Numbered from the stretch's first letter, positions 1 to 9,651 are shown. The stretch: DNA of 52,787 bases from Desulfosporosinus sp. (GCA_031292095.1 JARLHU010000017.1:1-52787), one strand, 5' to 3'. Notes: generated by a model not told the origin, from the letters alone. Translations and numbers: made by a program.

Positions 1-11
1 CTAATAGGACT

Positions 12-86
<75 letters not shown>

Positions 87-200
87 ATGTTGCATGATTC
101 AGTCGTCCTAAGTGATAATTGAGCACTCGTCCGCCTGTTCATGAATTAGTATGCCCCTATGAAGACCTAGCCAAAGTTAATTTCCATCTCCATAATGAAA

Positions 201-276
201 TGGAGCCAACGATGGGACTCGAACCCGCAACCTGCTGATTACAAATCAGCTGCTCTACCAATTGAGCTACGTCGGC
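201..276 (-). tRNA. tRNA-Thr (TGT)
   Basis: A 76-nt cloverleaf with seven-base-pair acceptor stem (GCCGACG/CGTTGGC), the standard GGTTCGAGTCC T-arm and anticodon TGT. CCA is genomically encoded. It lies 114 nt from the initiator tRNA on the same strand and may be co-transcribed with it downstream of sigH. Confidence 0.95.
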
Positions 277-381
277 ATTCAACCTTGTACCTTCATTAAC
301 ACGTTATCGCAAGGCACTTACTTAGGTTACCACTTTTTCCTACGCAATGCAAGCTTTTTATTTGAGAGGGCATATGTAAAA

Positions 382-1032
382 TTATCCATCTCTGCGTTCT
401 AGATAGCGTTCGAGCTTCCGTTTGACCCTCTGCAACGCGTTATCGATCGATTTCACATGTCTCTTCAAGTCTACAGCGATCTCCTGATAGGATTTTCCCT
501 CCAGATAAGACATCAGTACTTTCCACTCCAAGGAGCTGAGGATTTCGCCCATTTTCTCCTCTATGTCGTCAAATTCCTCCCGGCTAATAATAAGTTCTTC
601 TGGGTCCGTAATTCGAGTACCCGAAATTACATCCAGAAGGGTCCGATCAGAATCTTCGTCATAAATGGGCTTGTTCAGAGAAACGTACGAGTTTAGGGGA
701 ATGTGTTTCTGCCGGGTTGCTGTTTTAATCGCAGTAATAATCTGACGCGTGATACATAATTCGGCAAAAGCTCGAAAGGAAGAAAGTTTGTCGCCACGAA
801 AGTCCCTAATGGCCTTATAGAGTCCGATCATACCTTCTTGGATAATATCTTCACGATCTGCTCCAATAAGAAAGTAAGAACGCGCTTTGGCCCTAACAAA
901 GTTCTTATATTTGTTGATTAGGTACTCTAGTGCCGTAGCATCGCCTTCCTTGGCAAACTCAACCACCTCTTCATCCACGATAACGTCGATGATTTCGCAC
1001 TCCGGTAGTTCTGGTTGGGCTTGAAGAGTCAA
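382..1032 (-). CDS. sigH: RNA polymerase sporulation sigma factor SigH
   Basis: A 216-residue sigma-70 family protein matching SigH (sigma-30), which directs early sporulation and stationary-phase transcription. Region 2 is visible (YLINKYKNFVRAKARSYF, then DREDIIQEGMIGLYKAIRDF) and the C-terminal region 4 helix-turn-helix (SYQEIAVDLKRHVKSIDNAL). Length is that of Bacillus SigH (about 218). The start is TTG, six bases after a strong AGGGGGG ribosome binding site at 1039-1045; no ATG fits as well. It has its own promoter (1104-1133), so it can be expressed apart from the upstream rlmB operon. The two tRNA genes follow downstream. Confidence 0.95.
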   Translation of the reverse strand: MTLQAQPELPECEIIDVIVDEEVVEFAKEGDATALEYLINKYKNFVRAKARSYFLIGADREDIIQEGMIGLYKAIRDFRGDKLSSFRAFAELCITRQIITAIKTATRQKHIPLNSYVSLNKPIYDEDSDRTLLDVISGTRITDPEELIISREEFDDIEEKMGEILSSLEWKVLMSYLEGKSYQEIAVDLKRHVKSIDNALQRVKRKLERYLERRDG

Positions 1033-1103
1033 GTTGATCCCCCCTACAATGTTGTCATGAAGAAGACGAATCCCGCCTCGCCCTTGTCCACGAGAACATT
1101 CTC

Positions 1104-1133
1104 ATTATACTCGACCCTAAAGAAAAGCGTCAA
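1104..1133 (-). promoter_or_regulatory. sigma-A type promoter of sigH
   Basis: Minus-strand TTGACG (1128-1133) and TATAAT (1104-1109) separated by 18 bases, about 70 bases upstream of the sigH start codon and after the rlmB stop. Confidence 0.75.
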
Positions 1134-1217
1134 GGCGAAGTTTTGGTTGTTCTGTCGTTTCGCGGGGTTCGAAGCGCGATGCACTGGGCATGAGACTCGA
1201 AATCCGAAGTCTTAATC

Positions 1218-1970
1218 TTACTTTGCGCCTTGCATCCGCTGTCTAAGAACTTCGTAAAGCATAACAGACCCTGCGACGCTGGCATTTAATGAAGTGACCT
1301 TTCCCTTCATAGGCAAGCTGACAATCTCGTCGCAATTCTCTCGCAGCAAACGACTTATTCCCTTCCCTTCGCTACCGATTACAATAACACGGGCACCCGT
1401 GAGATCCGCTTTAAAAGCTTCTTTCCCTCCCGCTTCAGCCCCAGATACCCAACAGCCTCTCTTCTTCAGCTCCTGCAACGTTTGAACCAGATTACTCACG
1501 CGTGCAACACACACATGTTCAACCGCGCCAGCAGATGTTTTGGCTACTGTACCTGTCAGGGCAACGCTTCTCCGTTTTGGAATTATGACTCCATGGGCTC
1601 CGACAGCATCCACCGTCCTCAACAGCGCTCCCAAATTATGCGGGTCTTCGATTTCATCAAGCATCAAGATAAAGGGGGCCTCTTGCCGCTCTTCAGCCAA
1701 GGCTAAAATGTCATCGATACTGGCATACTCTCTGGCCGCTATATAAGCAAGCATTCCTTGATGCCGCTCTCGATTCGTTAAGCGGTCGAGGGTCTGACGA
1801 TCCACAAATTGGTAGGGAATGCTTCTCTCATGCAATAACGAGATGATTTCTTGATTCCGTCCACTTGGACCTTCCGCGAGAAAGAGGACTTTGTTTACGG
1901 GATTTCCACTTTTCAGAAGCTCCAAGACAGGATTTTTTCCATAAACCATTTCATCGTTCAAGTAGTTCAC
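1218..1970 (-). CDS. rlmB: 23S rRNA (guanosine(2251)-2'-O)-methyltransferase RlmB
   Basis: A 250-residue SPOUT-class methyltransferase that uses SAM to methylate the ribose of a guanosine in the 23S rRNA peptidyl-transferase loop. An N-terminal substrate-binding domain (VYGKNPVLELLKSG) is followed by the SpoU domain with motif 1 (LDEIEDPHNLGALLRTVDAVG), motif 2 (VIGSEGKGISRL) and motif 3 (IVSLPMKGKVTSLNASVAG). The start is GTG, overlapping the thyX stop by four bases (GTGA at 1967-1970), so the two are translationally coupled. Last gene of the T-box-controlled cysE operon. Confidence 0.93.
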   Translation of the reverse strand: MNYLNDEMVYGKNPVLELLKSGNPVNKVLFLAEGPSGRNQEIISLLHERSIPYQFVDRQTLDRLTNRERHQGMLAYIAAREYASIDDILALAEERQEAPFILMLDEIEDPHNLGALLRTVDAVGAHGVIIPKRRSVALTGTVAKTSAGAVEHVCVARVSNLVQTLQELKKRGCWVSGAEAGGKEAFKADLTGARVIVIGSEGKGISRLLRENCDEIVSLPMKGKVTSLNASVAGSVMLYEVLRQRMQGAK

Positions 1971-2644
1971 TTCTTTCCTTCAAGGGATTTTATTCGTCCA
2001 CAACTATAGTTACCCTGATGACAGACTCCCTGAGTCAGACAGGTCGGCCCCGCTTCGCTAAAAAGATTGGGAGCTACAACCCGCACCAACTCCAACATCT
2101 GTTCCGCTAAGGAACGGATCTCCCACTGAGCCCTAAGACAAGTACGATGCTCAAAAAAGTTCAACAAGGATCGGGCATTAAACGTAGCCAGCAGAGAGGT
2201 AGTACAAGCATTCGGTAAAACATAACGAGCATCCTCTGCCGGTACACAAATCAACAGTTCCTGATAGTCTTCTTGGAGGCGAGCCATAACCCGCTCAAAG
2301 CGTCTTAACGCCTCAGGATTTTTCTTTACACTCGGCGGAATGACAAACTCAAATCCTTTTTCTTCGACATAGCGCTGGGAACGTTGAGAATAACTCGCAA
2401 TTCGGTGACGCACAAGCTGGTGGGATAAAGCGCGCGAGACTCCATCTATAGAAAACTGAAAACTCACATGCTCGAAAGTAGAAAGATGGCCCATCTCTCG
2501 TAATTTACGGACGAAGCTCGCCACCAACTTATCATCTAAATGCTGCAATAGATCAGGTACCGCGTCTGCCGAATAGCATAAGCGGGCAGCGGCGGCCACT
2601 ACTTTTTCCGGATCAGGGGTGTGCTGAATAAGATCCACTCGCAT
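1967..2644 (-). CDS. thyX: FAD-dependent thymidylate synthase ThyX
   Basis: Makes dTMP from dUMP using methylene-tetrahydrofolate and FAD. The ThyX signature RHR-x7-S/Q-R is present as RHRIASYSQRSQR, and the flanking FEHVSFQFSIDGVSRA and NARSLLNFFEHR segments are typical. I take the ATG at 2644 (225 aa, usual length), which follows a GAGGAGAGAGGG ribosome binding site; the frame stays open a further 12 codons but these read into a dispersed inverted repeat. ThyX substitutes for ThyA; no thyA is seen in this window. Confidence 0.93.
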   Translation of the reverse strand: MRVDLIQHTPDPEKVVAAAARLCYSADAVPDLLQHLDDKLVASFVRKLREMGHLSTFEHVSFQFSIDGVSRALSHQLVRHRIASYSQRSQRYVEEKGFEFVIPPSVKKNPEALRRFERVMARLQEDYQELLICVPAEDARYVLPNACTTSLLATFNARSLLNFFEHRTCLRAQWEIRSLAEQMLELVRVVAPNLFSEAGPTCLTQGVCHQGNYSCGRIKSLEGKK

Positions 2645-2668
2645 CGTACTAGTCCCTCTCTCCTCTTT

Positions 2669-2749
2669 AGGCACATTCAAGAAAATAACCAGTCAGTATG
2701 CCAGTCTATTTCGCGGCATCTTTGACTTGTTATTTTCTTTCATATGCCT
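2669..2749. repeat. Dispersed inverted-repeat element, copy 1 (81 bp)
   Basis: The two arms are nearly complementary over about 34 bases (AGGCACATTCAAGAAAATAA... against the reverse complement of the right end), with a loop of about 12 bases. Related copies lie at 17254, 17334 and 25562. This one sits between mrnC and thyX, ending 25 bases before the thyX start. Confidence 0.85.
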
Positions 2750-2769
2750 TACTTTCAGACATTACCGGT

Positions 2770-3159
2770 TTATTTTACTAACTCGTCCTGAATCAGACCG
2801 TCTACTCTATTAAACGCCCATTGCATGCGCTCGATTCGTCCATTCAATTGCCAATAGCCGACTAAGCTTTCAAACGCTGTGGCATGACGATAGGTCACAA
2901 CATCTACATTCTTGGGATGCCCCCCTTTAGCATTTCGCCCACGCGCAACGATCTGCTGTTCAACCTCGTCAAGCTCTGGCAAAAGCGCGTGCAAAAGTTG
3001 GGCCTGGGTACTAGCCCGAACATAGCTTATTGCTTGTTTGTGAATTTCCTTAACTTTTTCATGCCCCAGCTCCAGCAAATGTGTACGAACCCATAGCTCG
3101 TAGACCGCATCCCCCAAATAAGCTAAAGTTAAGGCATTCATTTCCTGCCAATTTCGCAT
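2770..3159 (-). CDS. mrnC: Mini-ribonuclease III (MrnC)
   Basis: A 129-residue RNase III-like catalytic domain without a double-stranded-RNA-binding domain, as in Bacillus MrnC, which matures 23S rRNA ends. The signature LTLAYLGDAVYELWVR near the N-terminus and the later RGRNAKGGHPKNVDVVTYRHATAFESLVGYW segment match the family; the latter holds the second acidic site. Start ATG with AAGGAGAACGG upstream. It lies 12 bases after cysS, the standard Firmicute order cysE-cysS-mrnC. Confidence 0.92.
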   Translation of the reverse strand: MRNWQEMNALTLAYLGDAVYELWVRTHLLELGHEKVKEIHKQAISYVRASTQAQLLHALLPELDEVEQQIVARGRNAKGGHPKNVDVVTYRHATAFESLVGYWQLNGRIERMQWAFNRVDGLIQDELVK

Positions 3160-3171
3160 CCGTTCTCCTTT

Positions 3172-4620
3172 TCAATCACTAGTTAATTCCTTCTTGATTT
3201 GCCACCTCGCACCTTGTGGGGTATCTTCAATAATGACGCCTTTATCTTTTAGAGCATCACGAATGAAATCTGCCATTTCCCAATCTTTCTTTTGGCGCGA
3301 ACGTGAACGGATCTGTAAAACGACCTCCATAACTTGCTTAAGTATTTCATCGTTTTCGGCAGGAACTTGATCCGAATGAAGGAGATCAATGCCGAGCACT
3401 CCTCCAAGTTCTACTAGCGTCTTGCGGGCTACCGCCAACGCTTCTGAATGAGCAGGGTTTTCCTGGACATACCCATTCATCGTTTTGGCCAATTCAAAGA
3501 GCGCAGCATAAGCCAGCGCCGAATTAAAATCATCATCCATGGCCTTTTCAAACGCTTCGCGCGCCTCTTTGGCGGCCTTAAGCAATTCTGTCTCGATCCG
3601 CTCGTTTTTTGCAGACCCTTCTCTCTCCAGCGCTTCTTGGGCCAAACGAATACTGGTCTGTAACCGCTCCAACCCCTTTTGGGCCATAACCAAGTTTTGA
3701 TCGTTAAAATCCAACGGACTGCGATAATGGGTTCCCAGTAAATAGAAACGAATAACTGCTCCCGAGAAATTAGCGAGTAACTCTCTAATTGTAAAGAAAT
3801 TACCCAAGGACTTCGACATTTTTTCTTGATTAATTGTCAGGAACGCATTGTGCATCCAATAGTGGGCGAAGGTCTGCCCTTTAAGATACCCTTCTGTTTG
3901 GGCAATCTCGTTTTCATGATGAGGAAAAACAAGATCCTCCCCTCCTCCGTGAATATCAAATCCAGCTCCCAAATATTTCAAGGACATGGCTGTGCATTCG
4001 ATATGCCAACCGGGGCGTCCCTTTCCCCATGGACTTTCCCAGGCCGGTTCTTCTGGCTTCGCCTTTTTCCAAAGCGCAAAATCCATCGGAAAATGTTTGC
4101 GTTCGTCAACTTCAACCCTTGCGCCGGCCTTCATATCCTCTAGCGTTCTACCAGATAACTTCCCGTAGTTAGGAAATTGGTCTACCGCAAAGTAAACATC
4201 CCCCTCCACTTCGTACGCTAACCCAGTGCTCACGAGCTCCTTAATAATCTCAATCATCTCCGGAATATGCTCCGTCGCCTTGGGGTGTATAGTGGCAGGC
4301 AGAAGGTTTAATTCTTTGGCATCTTTAAAATATTCTTCAATGTATTTCTGGCCTAAGGCTAAGGCGTCCATTCCTTCTACTTTCCCGCGTTGAATGATTT
4401 TGTCATCCACATCGGTGAAATTTTGGACGTAACGAACATCATACCCTTTATACATGAAATAACGACGAATCATGTCAAATACGACAAACATCCGCCCATT
4501 TCCCGCATGGAAATAATTATAGGTCGTCGGTCCGCAAACGTACATGGCTACTTTCCCGATCTCCCGGGGTTGAAAGTTTTCCTTTTGACGGGTCATGGTG
4601 TTGAATAATTTCAAAGACAT
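3172..4620 (-). CDS. cysS: Cysteinyl-tRNA synthetase
   Basis: Class I synthetase charging tRNA-Cys, about 482 residues. Visible are the HIGH-like motif in [14 protein letters not shown], the zinc-ligand segment around WHIECTAMS and [17 protein letters not shown], and the KMSKS loop ([11 protein letters not shown]). I use the ATG at 4620 (MSLKLFNT), eight bases after AGGAGAG, because the family starts with this segment; the frame is open to 4641. Its first 104 bases overlap the annotated end of cysE in another frame. Confidence 0.95.
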   Translation of the reverse strand: MSLKLFNTMTRQKENFQPREIGKVAMYVCGPTTYNYFHAGNGRMFVVFDMIRRYFMYKGYDVRYVQNFTDVDDKIIQRGKVEGMDALALGQKYIEEYFKDAKELNLLPATIHPKATEHIPEMIEIIKELVSTGLAYEVEGDVYFAVDQFPNYGKLSGRTLEDMKAGARVEVDERKHFPMDFALWKKAKPEEPAWESPWGKGRPGWHIECTAMSLKYLGAGFDIHGGGEDLVFPHHENEIAQTEGYLKGQTFAHYWMHNAFLTINQEKMSKSLGNFFTIRELLANFSGAVIRFYLLGTHYRSPLDFNDQNLVMAQKGLERLQTSIRLAQEALEREGSAKNERIETELLKAAKEAREAFEKAMDDDFNSALAYAALFELAKTMNGYVQENPAHSEALAVARKTLVELGGVLGIDLLHSDQVPAENDEILKQVMEVVLQIRSRSRQKKDWEMADFIRDALKDKGVIIEDTPQGARWQIKKELTSD

Positions 4621-5263
4621 TGTATCGACTCTCCTCTTCATTTAAGCGTTGTTCCAAATGTTCCACACGTTGCATTAAGCACTTTAACATCTCATTGATC
4701 GGATCCGGAAGTTCATCATGTCTTAAATCAGGATCTTTGATCGGGACCCCGTGGTGAAGAACAATCCGCCCAGGAACACCTACCACAGTTGTATCGCTGG
4801 GAACTGGTTTATTTACAACCGACCCTGCACCGATTTTCACATTATCCCCGACCTTAAACGAACCTAAAACTTTTGCTCCGGCTCCAATCACGACGTTATT
4901 ACCGATAGTCGGGTGCCTCTTGCCTTTTTCTTTGCCGGTCCCACCCAACGTAACCCCCTGATAGAGGGTAACATTATCCCCAACTTCCGCCGTTTCGCCG
5001 ATAACCACACCAGTTCCATGATCAATGAAAAAGCCTTGCCCAATTTTCGCACCCGGGTGGATTTCAATTCCAGTCAGAAACCTAGAGAGCTGCGAGAGCA
5101 TGCGCGGCAAGAGTACCAACTTATGCTGATACAACCAATGTGCCGTTCTGTGAAAAAGAACCGCATGAAACCCAGGATAACATAATACGACTTCCCAAAT
5201 ACTTTTCGCTGCCGGATCTCTTTCGAAGATAACTCGGATATCACGACGAAGCTGTCGAAACAT
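4517..5263 (-). CDS. cysE: Serine O-acetyltransferase
   Basis: Makes O-acetylserine from serine and acetyl-CoA, the first step of cysteine synthesis. The N-terminal helical domain ([25 protein letters not shown]) is followed by the left-handed beta-helix hexapeptide repeats ([20 protein letters not shown], then [16 protein letters not shown] type turns). Start taken at ATG 5263 (MFRQLRRDI), as in homologues; an upstream GTG at 5275 is less well placed. The C-terminal ~34 residues are translated from DNA that also encodes the start of cysS, an unusual overlap. First gene after the cysteine T-box. Confidence 0.93.
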   Translation of the reverse strand: MFRQLRRDIRVIFERDPAAKSIWEVVLCYPGFHAVLFHRTAHWLYQHKLVLLPRMLSQLSRFLTGIEIHPGAKIGQGFFIDHGTGVVIGETAEVGDNVTLYQGVTLGGTGKEKGKRHPTIGNNVVIGAGAKVLGSFKVGDNVKIGAGSVVNKPVPSDTTVVGVPGRIVLHHGVPIKDPDLRHDELPDPINEMLKCLMQRVEHLEQRLNEEESRYNVFEIIQHHDPSKGKLSTPGDRESSHVRLRTDDL

Positions 5264-5319
5264 CTTTAGCCCCACCCCTTCCTCTCCCTAATATTATCCC
5301 TAAATACCCTTAAATAAAC

Positions 5320-5535
5320 GCAAAAACAGAACCCTTCGTCCAGAGACGAAAGATTCCGCGGTTCCACTCTGTTTGAACGAACATGTCGTTCCAGCTTATA
5401 ACTTTAACGCAGTCCTTACGGATTGGCATACTTTTAGATTTCTGCCAATCAACTCCGAGATGCACTTCCAAAGGTTCCTTGCCAATGGCTTCCACTACCC
5501 CATCTTCGCTGGTTGCAATTCCTCTTTGTACTCTA
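5320..5535 (-). promoter_or_regulatory. T-box riboswitch, cysteine specific
   Basis: Minus-strand leader of the cysE operon. The T-box sequence AGTGGAACCGCGG lies at 5355-5369. It is followed by a hairpin (CTTTCGTC/GACGAAGG) and a T-rich run at about 5321-5356, the terminator competing with the antiterminator. The stem-I specifier-loop sequence GGAAGTGCATCTC contains TGC at 5462-5464, a cysteine codon. Uncharged tRNA-Cys would therefore allow read-through into cysE-cysS-mrnC-thyX-rlmB. Confidence 0.9.
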
Positions 5536-5589
5536 TCTCATCATCGCCCAATTATATTAAATTATATAATTCAAGATTTATTTGTATTT

Positions 5590-5618
5590 ATTATAGGTTA
5601 GTATCAAATCACTGTCAA
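5590..5618 (-). promoter_or_regulatory. Promoter of the cysE T-box operon
   Basis: Minus-strand consensus TTGACA (5613-5618), 17-base spacer, TATAAT (5590-5595), about 55 bases upstream of the start of the T-box leader. Confidence 0.88.
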
Positions 5619-5724
5619 TAAAACAGCTTTTGTACACAGCAAATTCACGATCCCTTTTTTAACAGGCGAAGCAGAGGGTCGCAGAAGCAAAGGGGGGAAC
5701 CGTCCCTGCGCTCCCTCGGTATGG

Positions 5725-5752
5725 GTAGGGGGCCGTTGCCTCGTGCCCCTAC
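5725..5752. repeat. GTAGGGG hairpin downstream of gltX
   Basis: Inverted repeat GTAGGGGGC / GCCCCTAC with a 12-base loop, 12 bases after the gltX stop. Its ends match the hairpins between clpC and radA (12264-12365). On the minus strand it is not followed by a T-run, so it may be a repeat element rather than a true terminator. Confidence 0.6.
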
Positions 5753-5763
5753 TATAAAAAAAG

Positions 5764-7212
5764 TTACTCGGTAACTTCAAGCCGTTTCAGTACATTCTCG
5801 AGTCCCAACAATGGAATAACATCATAAAGTTCCGGCCCATGCATCTGTCCCGTCAAAGCCACCCGAACTGGCATGTAGACTAATTTGCCCCCCAGTTTTA
5901 ACTCTTTCGTCATTTGTTTTAAGAGGACTTTAACTGTTGCTCCAGATAGTAGTTCAGCTTCCCGTACTTTTTCCCTAAACAATGCCAAAACTACTGGTAC
6001 CTGTTCTCCCTTCAAGACCTCTATGGCTTCTCCCTCCGATTCCAAGGGCACATCGCCATAGAAATAATGAATATAATCCTTTACCTCTGCCAGATAGGTT
6101 ATTTTCTCAGAGATCGCTTCGATAAAACTAATAAACCATTGCTGCTGTTCAGCAGACCGCTCTCCTTGAGGAAGAATGTCCATTTCCTGCACATAGGGTA
6201 AGGCAAGTTCAGCCAAACGTTCAGGGAGTGCTTCTTTAATGTAATGAGCGTTAATGTAGTTTAACTTCTGGATATCAAAAACAGCCGGGCTTTTAGAAAC
6301 GCGATCCAACGAAAAGACTTCTGCTAATTCATCTAAGGTATAAAATTCTTCTTCTCCTGACGGAGCCCACCCAAGGAGGGCAATAAAATTTATGATGGCT
6401 TCCGGGAGATATCCCTTTTTTTGATAGTCCATGACCGCTGTATCCCCATCCCGCTTGCTCATTTTCCCTCCTTCTGTATTTAGAATGAGAGAAATATGCG
6501 CAAATTCGGGTACGGACAACCCTAACGCTTGATAAATCAAAACTTGGCGCGGTGTATTGGACAGATGTTCCTCCCCGCGAATAACATGCGTAATGTTCAT
6601 GGTCGTATCATCGACCACAACTGCAAAATTATAGGTGGGTATCCCGTCCGATTTGACAATAACGTAGTCCCCAATCCCGTCACTTTCAAAAACGACATCC
6701 CCGCGAACCTGATCCTTAATATGGATTGCTTGCCCTTCAGGTACACGGAAACGCACAACCGGCTTACGACCTTTTGTTTCAAAAGCTACCCGTTGCTCCG
6801 ACGTCAAATGACGACACTTGCCCAGATAGCGAGGGCTTTCCCCATTGGCGATTAAGGCCTGTCTTTCTTGTTCTAGCTCCTCTTCCGTACAGTAGCAATA
6901 GTAAGCATGTCCACTGTTCAAAAGCTTATCAGTATAGTCTCGGTAAAGGTCTAAACGATCCGTTTGACGATAAGGACCATGTTCTCCTCCGGCCTCGATT
7001 CCTTCGTTCCAATGAATATTCAACCAACGCAGTGCTTCCAAAATATTATGTTCTGATTCTCGGCTGGAACGCTCTAAATCGGTGTCCTCACTCCTAACAA
7101 TAAAGGTTCCTTTATTTTTGCGAGCCCATAAATAATTAAATAAAGCCGACCTTGCCCCTCCAATATGTAGTGGACCCGTCGGGCTGGGTGCAAACCGAAC
7201 GCGAATTCCCAT
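5764..7212 (-). CDS. gltX: Glutamyl-tRNA synthetase
   Basis: Class I synthetase of 482 residues. The HIGH motif is in RFAPSPTGPLHIGGARSALF at the N-terminus, and the KMSKS-type loop is GGKMSKRDGDTAV. A CxC...C-x4-H zinc-like pattern occurs around residue 105 (YYCYCTEEE ... KCRHL). It follows ispF by only three bases, so ispD-ispF-gltX form one unit. In organisms lacking GlnRS this enzyme also mischarges tRNA-Gln; whether that holds here cannot be seen. Confidence 0.95.
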   Translation of the reverse strand: MGIRVRFAPSPTGPLHIGGARSALFNYLWARKNKGTFIVRSEDTDLERSSRESEHNILEALRWLNIHWNEGIEAGGEHGPYRQTDRLDLYRDYTDKLLNSGHAYYCYCTEEELEQERQALIANGESPRYLGKCRHLTSEQRVAFETKGRKPVVRFRVPEGQAIHIKDQVRGDVVFESDGIGDYVIVKSDGIPTYNFAVVVDDTTMNITHVIRGEEHLSNTPRQVLIYQALGLSVPEFAHISLILNTEGGKMSKRDGDTAVMDYQKKGYLPEAIINFIALLGWAPSGEEEFYTLDELAEVFSLDRVSKSPAVFDIQKLNYINAHYIKEALPERLAELALPYVQEMDILPQGERSAEQQQWFISFIEAISEKITYLAEVKDYIHYFYGDVPLESEGEAIEVLKGEQVPVVLALFREKVREAELLSGATVKVLLKQMTKELKLGGKLVYMPVRVALTGQMHGPELYDVIPLLGLENVLKRLEVTE

Positions 7213-7215
7213 AAA

Positions 7216-7704
7216 TCATCCTCCAATCATTTCTAAGTTTACAATCGCCTGGGCACCGATTCCTTCTCCTCTGCCCTCAAATCCCAAGCGTTCGGTTGTT
7301 GTCGCTTTCACTGACACACTCGACTCATCCAGCTTCATAGCGCGCATAAGATTAGAGCGCATCTGTGGGATATACGGGGCAAGTTTAGGACGCTCTGCCA
7401 CAATGACACTATCAATATTTCCGACGCGATACCCCTGTGTCGCGATGAGCTCCATGACCTGCTCCAATAAAGCGAGACTTGAAATCCCACGATAACGAGG
7501 GTCATGATCCGGAAAATGAGTTCCTATATCCCCTAAGGCCAAGGCCCCCAAAAGAGAGTCCATGATCGCGTGAATCAGAACATCCGCATCCGAGTGTCCA
7601 AGCAAACCAAGTTCATAGGGGATTTCCACCCCTCCAAGAATTAAAGGCCTACCCTCAACCAAAGCGTGAACATCATATCCTATTCCAACTTTAATAACCA
7701 ACAC
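7216..7704 (-). CDS. ispF: 2-C-methyl-D-erythritol 2,4-cyclodiphosphate synthase
   Basis: MEP (non-mevalonate) isoprenoid pathway enzyme, about 162 residues. Metal-binding signature GIGYDVHAL (Asp and His ligands), then [21 protein letters not shown] and the C-terminal [17 protein letters not shown] are typical. The reading frame is open to 7740, but homologues begin just before KVGIGYDVH, so start is GTG 7704 or TTG 7701, both after a GGAAAGG sequence. The ispD stop codon (7721-7723) lies just upstream. Confidence 0.92.
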   Translation of the reverse strand: MLVIKVGIGYDVHALVEGRPLILGGVEIPYELGLLGHSDADVLIHAIMDSLLGALALGDIGTHFPDHDPRYRGISSLALLEQVMELIATQGYRVGNIDSVIVAERPKLAPYIPQMRSNLMRAMKLDESSVSVKATTTERLGFEGRGEGIGAQAIVNLEMIGG

Positions 7705-7720
7705 ACCTTTCCGAAGTCCA

Positions 7721-8413
7721 TCACACTTCGCGCATCGCAAGTATTCGTTCAGCTAACCACAAATCCTCAGGCGTGGTTACCTTGATATTTTCTTGTGAAC
7801 CCTCTACTATCTGTACAGGGTAGCCCAGTCGTTCTATCAAAGATGCATCATCCGTACCATAATACCCTACGGATGCTGCTTGATGATGCGCTTCTTCCAA
7901 TATCCCCCGGTCAAAGATTTGAGGCGTCTGGACAGCCCGCAAACGGTCACGTGGCAGGGTGTCTATCACTTTACCGGATGAATCGACTCGCTTGATGGTG
8001 TCCTTGAGTTCGATCCCCATAATTGCCGCCGAAAACTCTTCCGTTTCTCCCAAGAATTGGTGAAAAACTTGTAATGTCAAAAGGGGCCTCGCCCCATCGT
8101 GAACCACTATCCGTTGAATAGTGGGACTTAGAGCTTGAACCCCTGCATGAACGGAATCTTGGCGTTGCGCTCCACCGATACATATGGCCACAACTTTATC
8201 AAACTTATAGTGATGAACAAGGTCTTCGATGGCCGTAACATCGTTTTTTGCCCCTACGATTACAATTTCAGAAACATGCTTAGATTCTTCGAAGAGTCTT
8301 ACAGTATGAGCCAAGATTGGTTGTCCCATCAAAGCTAGAAATTGTTTGTTGTATCCGGCTCCCATCCGTTTTCCTTGACCGGCTGCAGGAATAACGATCC
8401 CTATCTTAGCCAA
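7721..8413 (-). CDS. ispD: 2-C-methyl-D-erythritol 4-phosphate cytidylyltransferase
   Basis: Third MEP-pathway enzyme, 230 residues; transfers CMP from CTP to methylerythritol phosphate. The glycine-rich CTP-binding loop [10 protein letters not shown], the VHDGARPL motif and [14 protein letters not shown] are present. Its start overlaps the end of the upstream PIN/TRAM gene by eight bases. The order PIN/TRAM-ispD-ispF is common in Firmicutes. Confidence 0.94.
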   Translation of the reverse strand: MAKIGIVIPAAGQGKRMGAGYNKQFLALMGQPILAHTVRLFEESKHVSEIVIVGAKNDVTAIEDLVHHYKFDKVVAICIGGAQRQDSVHAGVQALSPTIQRIVVHDGARPLLTLQVFHQFLGETEEFSAAIMGIELKDTIKRVDSSGKVIDTLPRDRLRAVQTPQIFDRGILEEAHHQAASVGYYGTDDASLIERLGYPVQIVEGSQENIKVTTPEDLWLAERILAMREV

Positions 8414-9578
8414 TCGCGTTCATCTCATCGATCGGGCGAAGGCCCATCGGTTTTTTTTCCAGAGAACTTTTTGGCTTGGCAAATATCATACGACCTGCCG
8501 CCGTTTGCAGAACACTCGTTACTAAAACAGAGACATTTTGCCCCATATAGCGTCGTCCTGAATCCACGACAATCATCGTTCCATCATCAAGATAGGCGAC
8601 ACCTTGACCAGGCTCTTTTCCCTCTTTCATGACTTGTACCAACATTTCCTCACCCGGCAAAACAATCGGTTTAAGAGCATTAGCCAATTCATTAATGTTT
8701 AAAACTTTGACTCCTTGAAGTTCTGCCACTTTGTTGAGGTTATAATCATTGGTTAAAAGCGGAGATTCCAGAACTTGCCCCAAACGCACCAGTTTACTGT
8801 CTACTTCATTGATATCATCAAAGTCCTGTTCATGAATATGCACTTTAATCGCCGTTTCCTTGGAAATTTGATTAAGAATATCAAGCCCTCTGCGCCCACG
8901 ATTCCGTTTAAGCAAGTCTGAAGAATCGGCGATGTGTCGGAGCTCCTCTAGCACGAAACTCGGGATTAGCAATATTCCTTCCAGAAACCCAGTTTTAACA
9001 ATGTCGGCAATCCGTCCATCAATAATCACACTGGTATCGAGAATCTTATAATTCACTGGCTCCGTTGAAGTGTCTGCCTTACCTTCCTTTTGTTTGTCTG
9101 CCTTATCCGTTTTGTCCCCTCGGTCGCGAAATCTTGGTAGAAAATTAAGAAAGCCAAGGACATCTTCTTTCCTTTTCATTCCAATTGTTAAGCCCAGATA
9201 ACCTAAAAAAATACTAAGCAGGACCGCTAGAAGTGGCCCGACAAATGGAATACTGACAAATGAATTACTAAATAAACTTGAAATAATAAGTCCGATGATC
9301 CCGCCGACAGCACCACTCATGAGATCATGCGTTGGGACGCGGGTTAACTGCGAATCCATCCAACGCATTAACGATAGAAAAGAACGGATACTTGCCGGAG
9401 CAACTAAAAACCCGCTGATGGCAAATAAGAGAATCATGGTTGCATATGTCGTCCAAATAGGAGCTAAGTTCAATCCTAAGGATTGTAATAGATTGAGGCG
9501 TAAAAATAAATAATTAAGATAAAATCCCAAAGCCCCCGATAACAGCGTGATGATCCCGCGTATTAAATTGCGAATCAT
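8406..9578 (-). CDS. PIN/TRAM domain membrane protein (YacL type)
   Basis: About 390 residues. Four hydrophobic segments fill the first ~150 residues (LIRGIITLLSGALGFYLNYL onward), then a PIN nuclease-like domain (KILDTSVIIDGRIADIVKTG, with LLTNDYNLNKVA near its end) and a C-terminal TRAM RNA-binding domain (GYLDDGTMIVVDSGRRYMG-like strands). Acidic residues D in LDTSVIIDGR and LTNDYNL could bind metal. ATG at 9578 or 9581 follows AAAGGAGGTG. The substrate of this family is not established. Own promoter upstream. Confidence 0.88.
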   Translation of the reverse strand: MIRNLIRGIITLLSGALGFYLNYLFLRLNLLQSLGLNLAPIWTTYATMILLFAISGFLVAPASIRSFLSLMRWMDSQLTRVPTHDLMSGAVGGIIGLIISSLFSNSFVSIPFVGPLLAVLLSIFLGYLGLTIGMKRKEDVLGFLNFLPRFRDRGDKTDKADKQKEGKADTSTEPVNYKILDTSVIIDGRIADIVKTGFLEGILLIPSFVLEELRHIADSSDLLKRNRGRRGLDILNQISKETAIKVHIHEQDFDDINEVDSKLVRLGQVLESPLLTNDYNLNKVAELQGVKVLNINELANALKPIVLPGEEMLVQVMKEGKEPGQGVAYLDDGTMIVVDSGRRYMGQNVSVLVTSVLQTAAGRMIFAKPKSSLEKKPMGLRPIDEMNAIG

Positions 9579-9621
9579 CATTTCACCTCCTTTAAACTTA
9601 TTGTGACTAAAAGTCTTGCCA

Positions 9622-9651
9622 ATTATACTGTGGATTACCATTAAATCTCAA
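9622..9651 (-). promoter_or_regulatory. Promoter of the PIN/TRAM-ispD-ispF-gltX unit
   Basis: Minus-strand TTGAGA (9646-9651), 18-base spacer and TATAAT (9622-9627), about 40 bases upstream of the start codon. Confidence 0.7.

Noticed and set aside
5310..5495. 61-codon minus-strand frame inside the cysE leader
   Set aside because: It is contained in the T-box riboswitch; no separate gene evidence.
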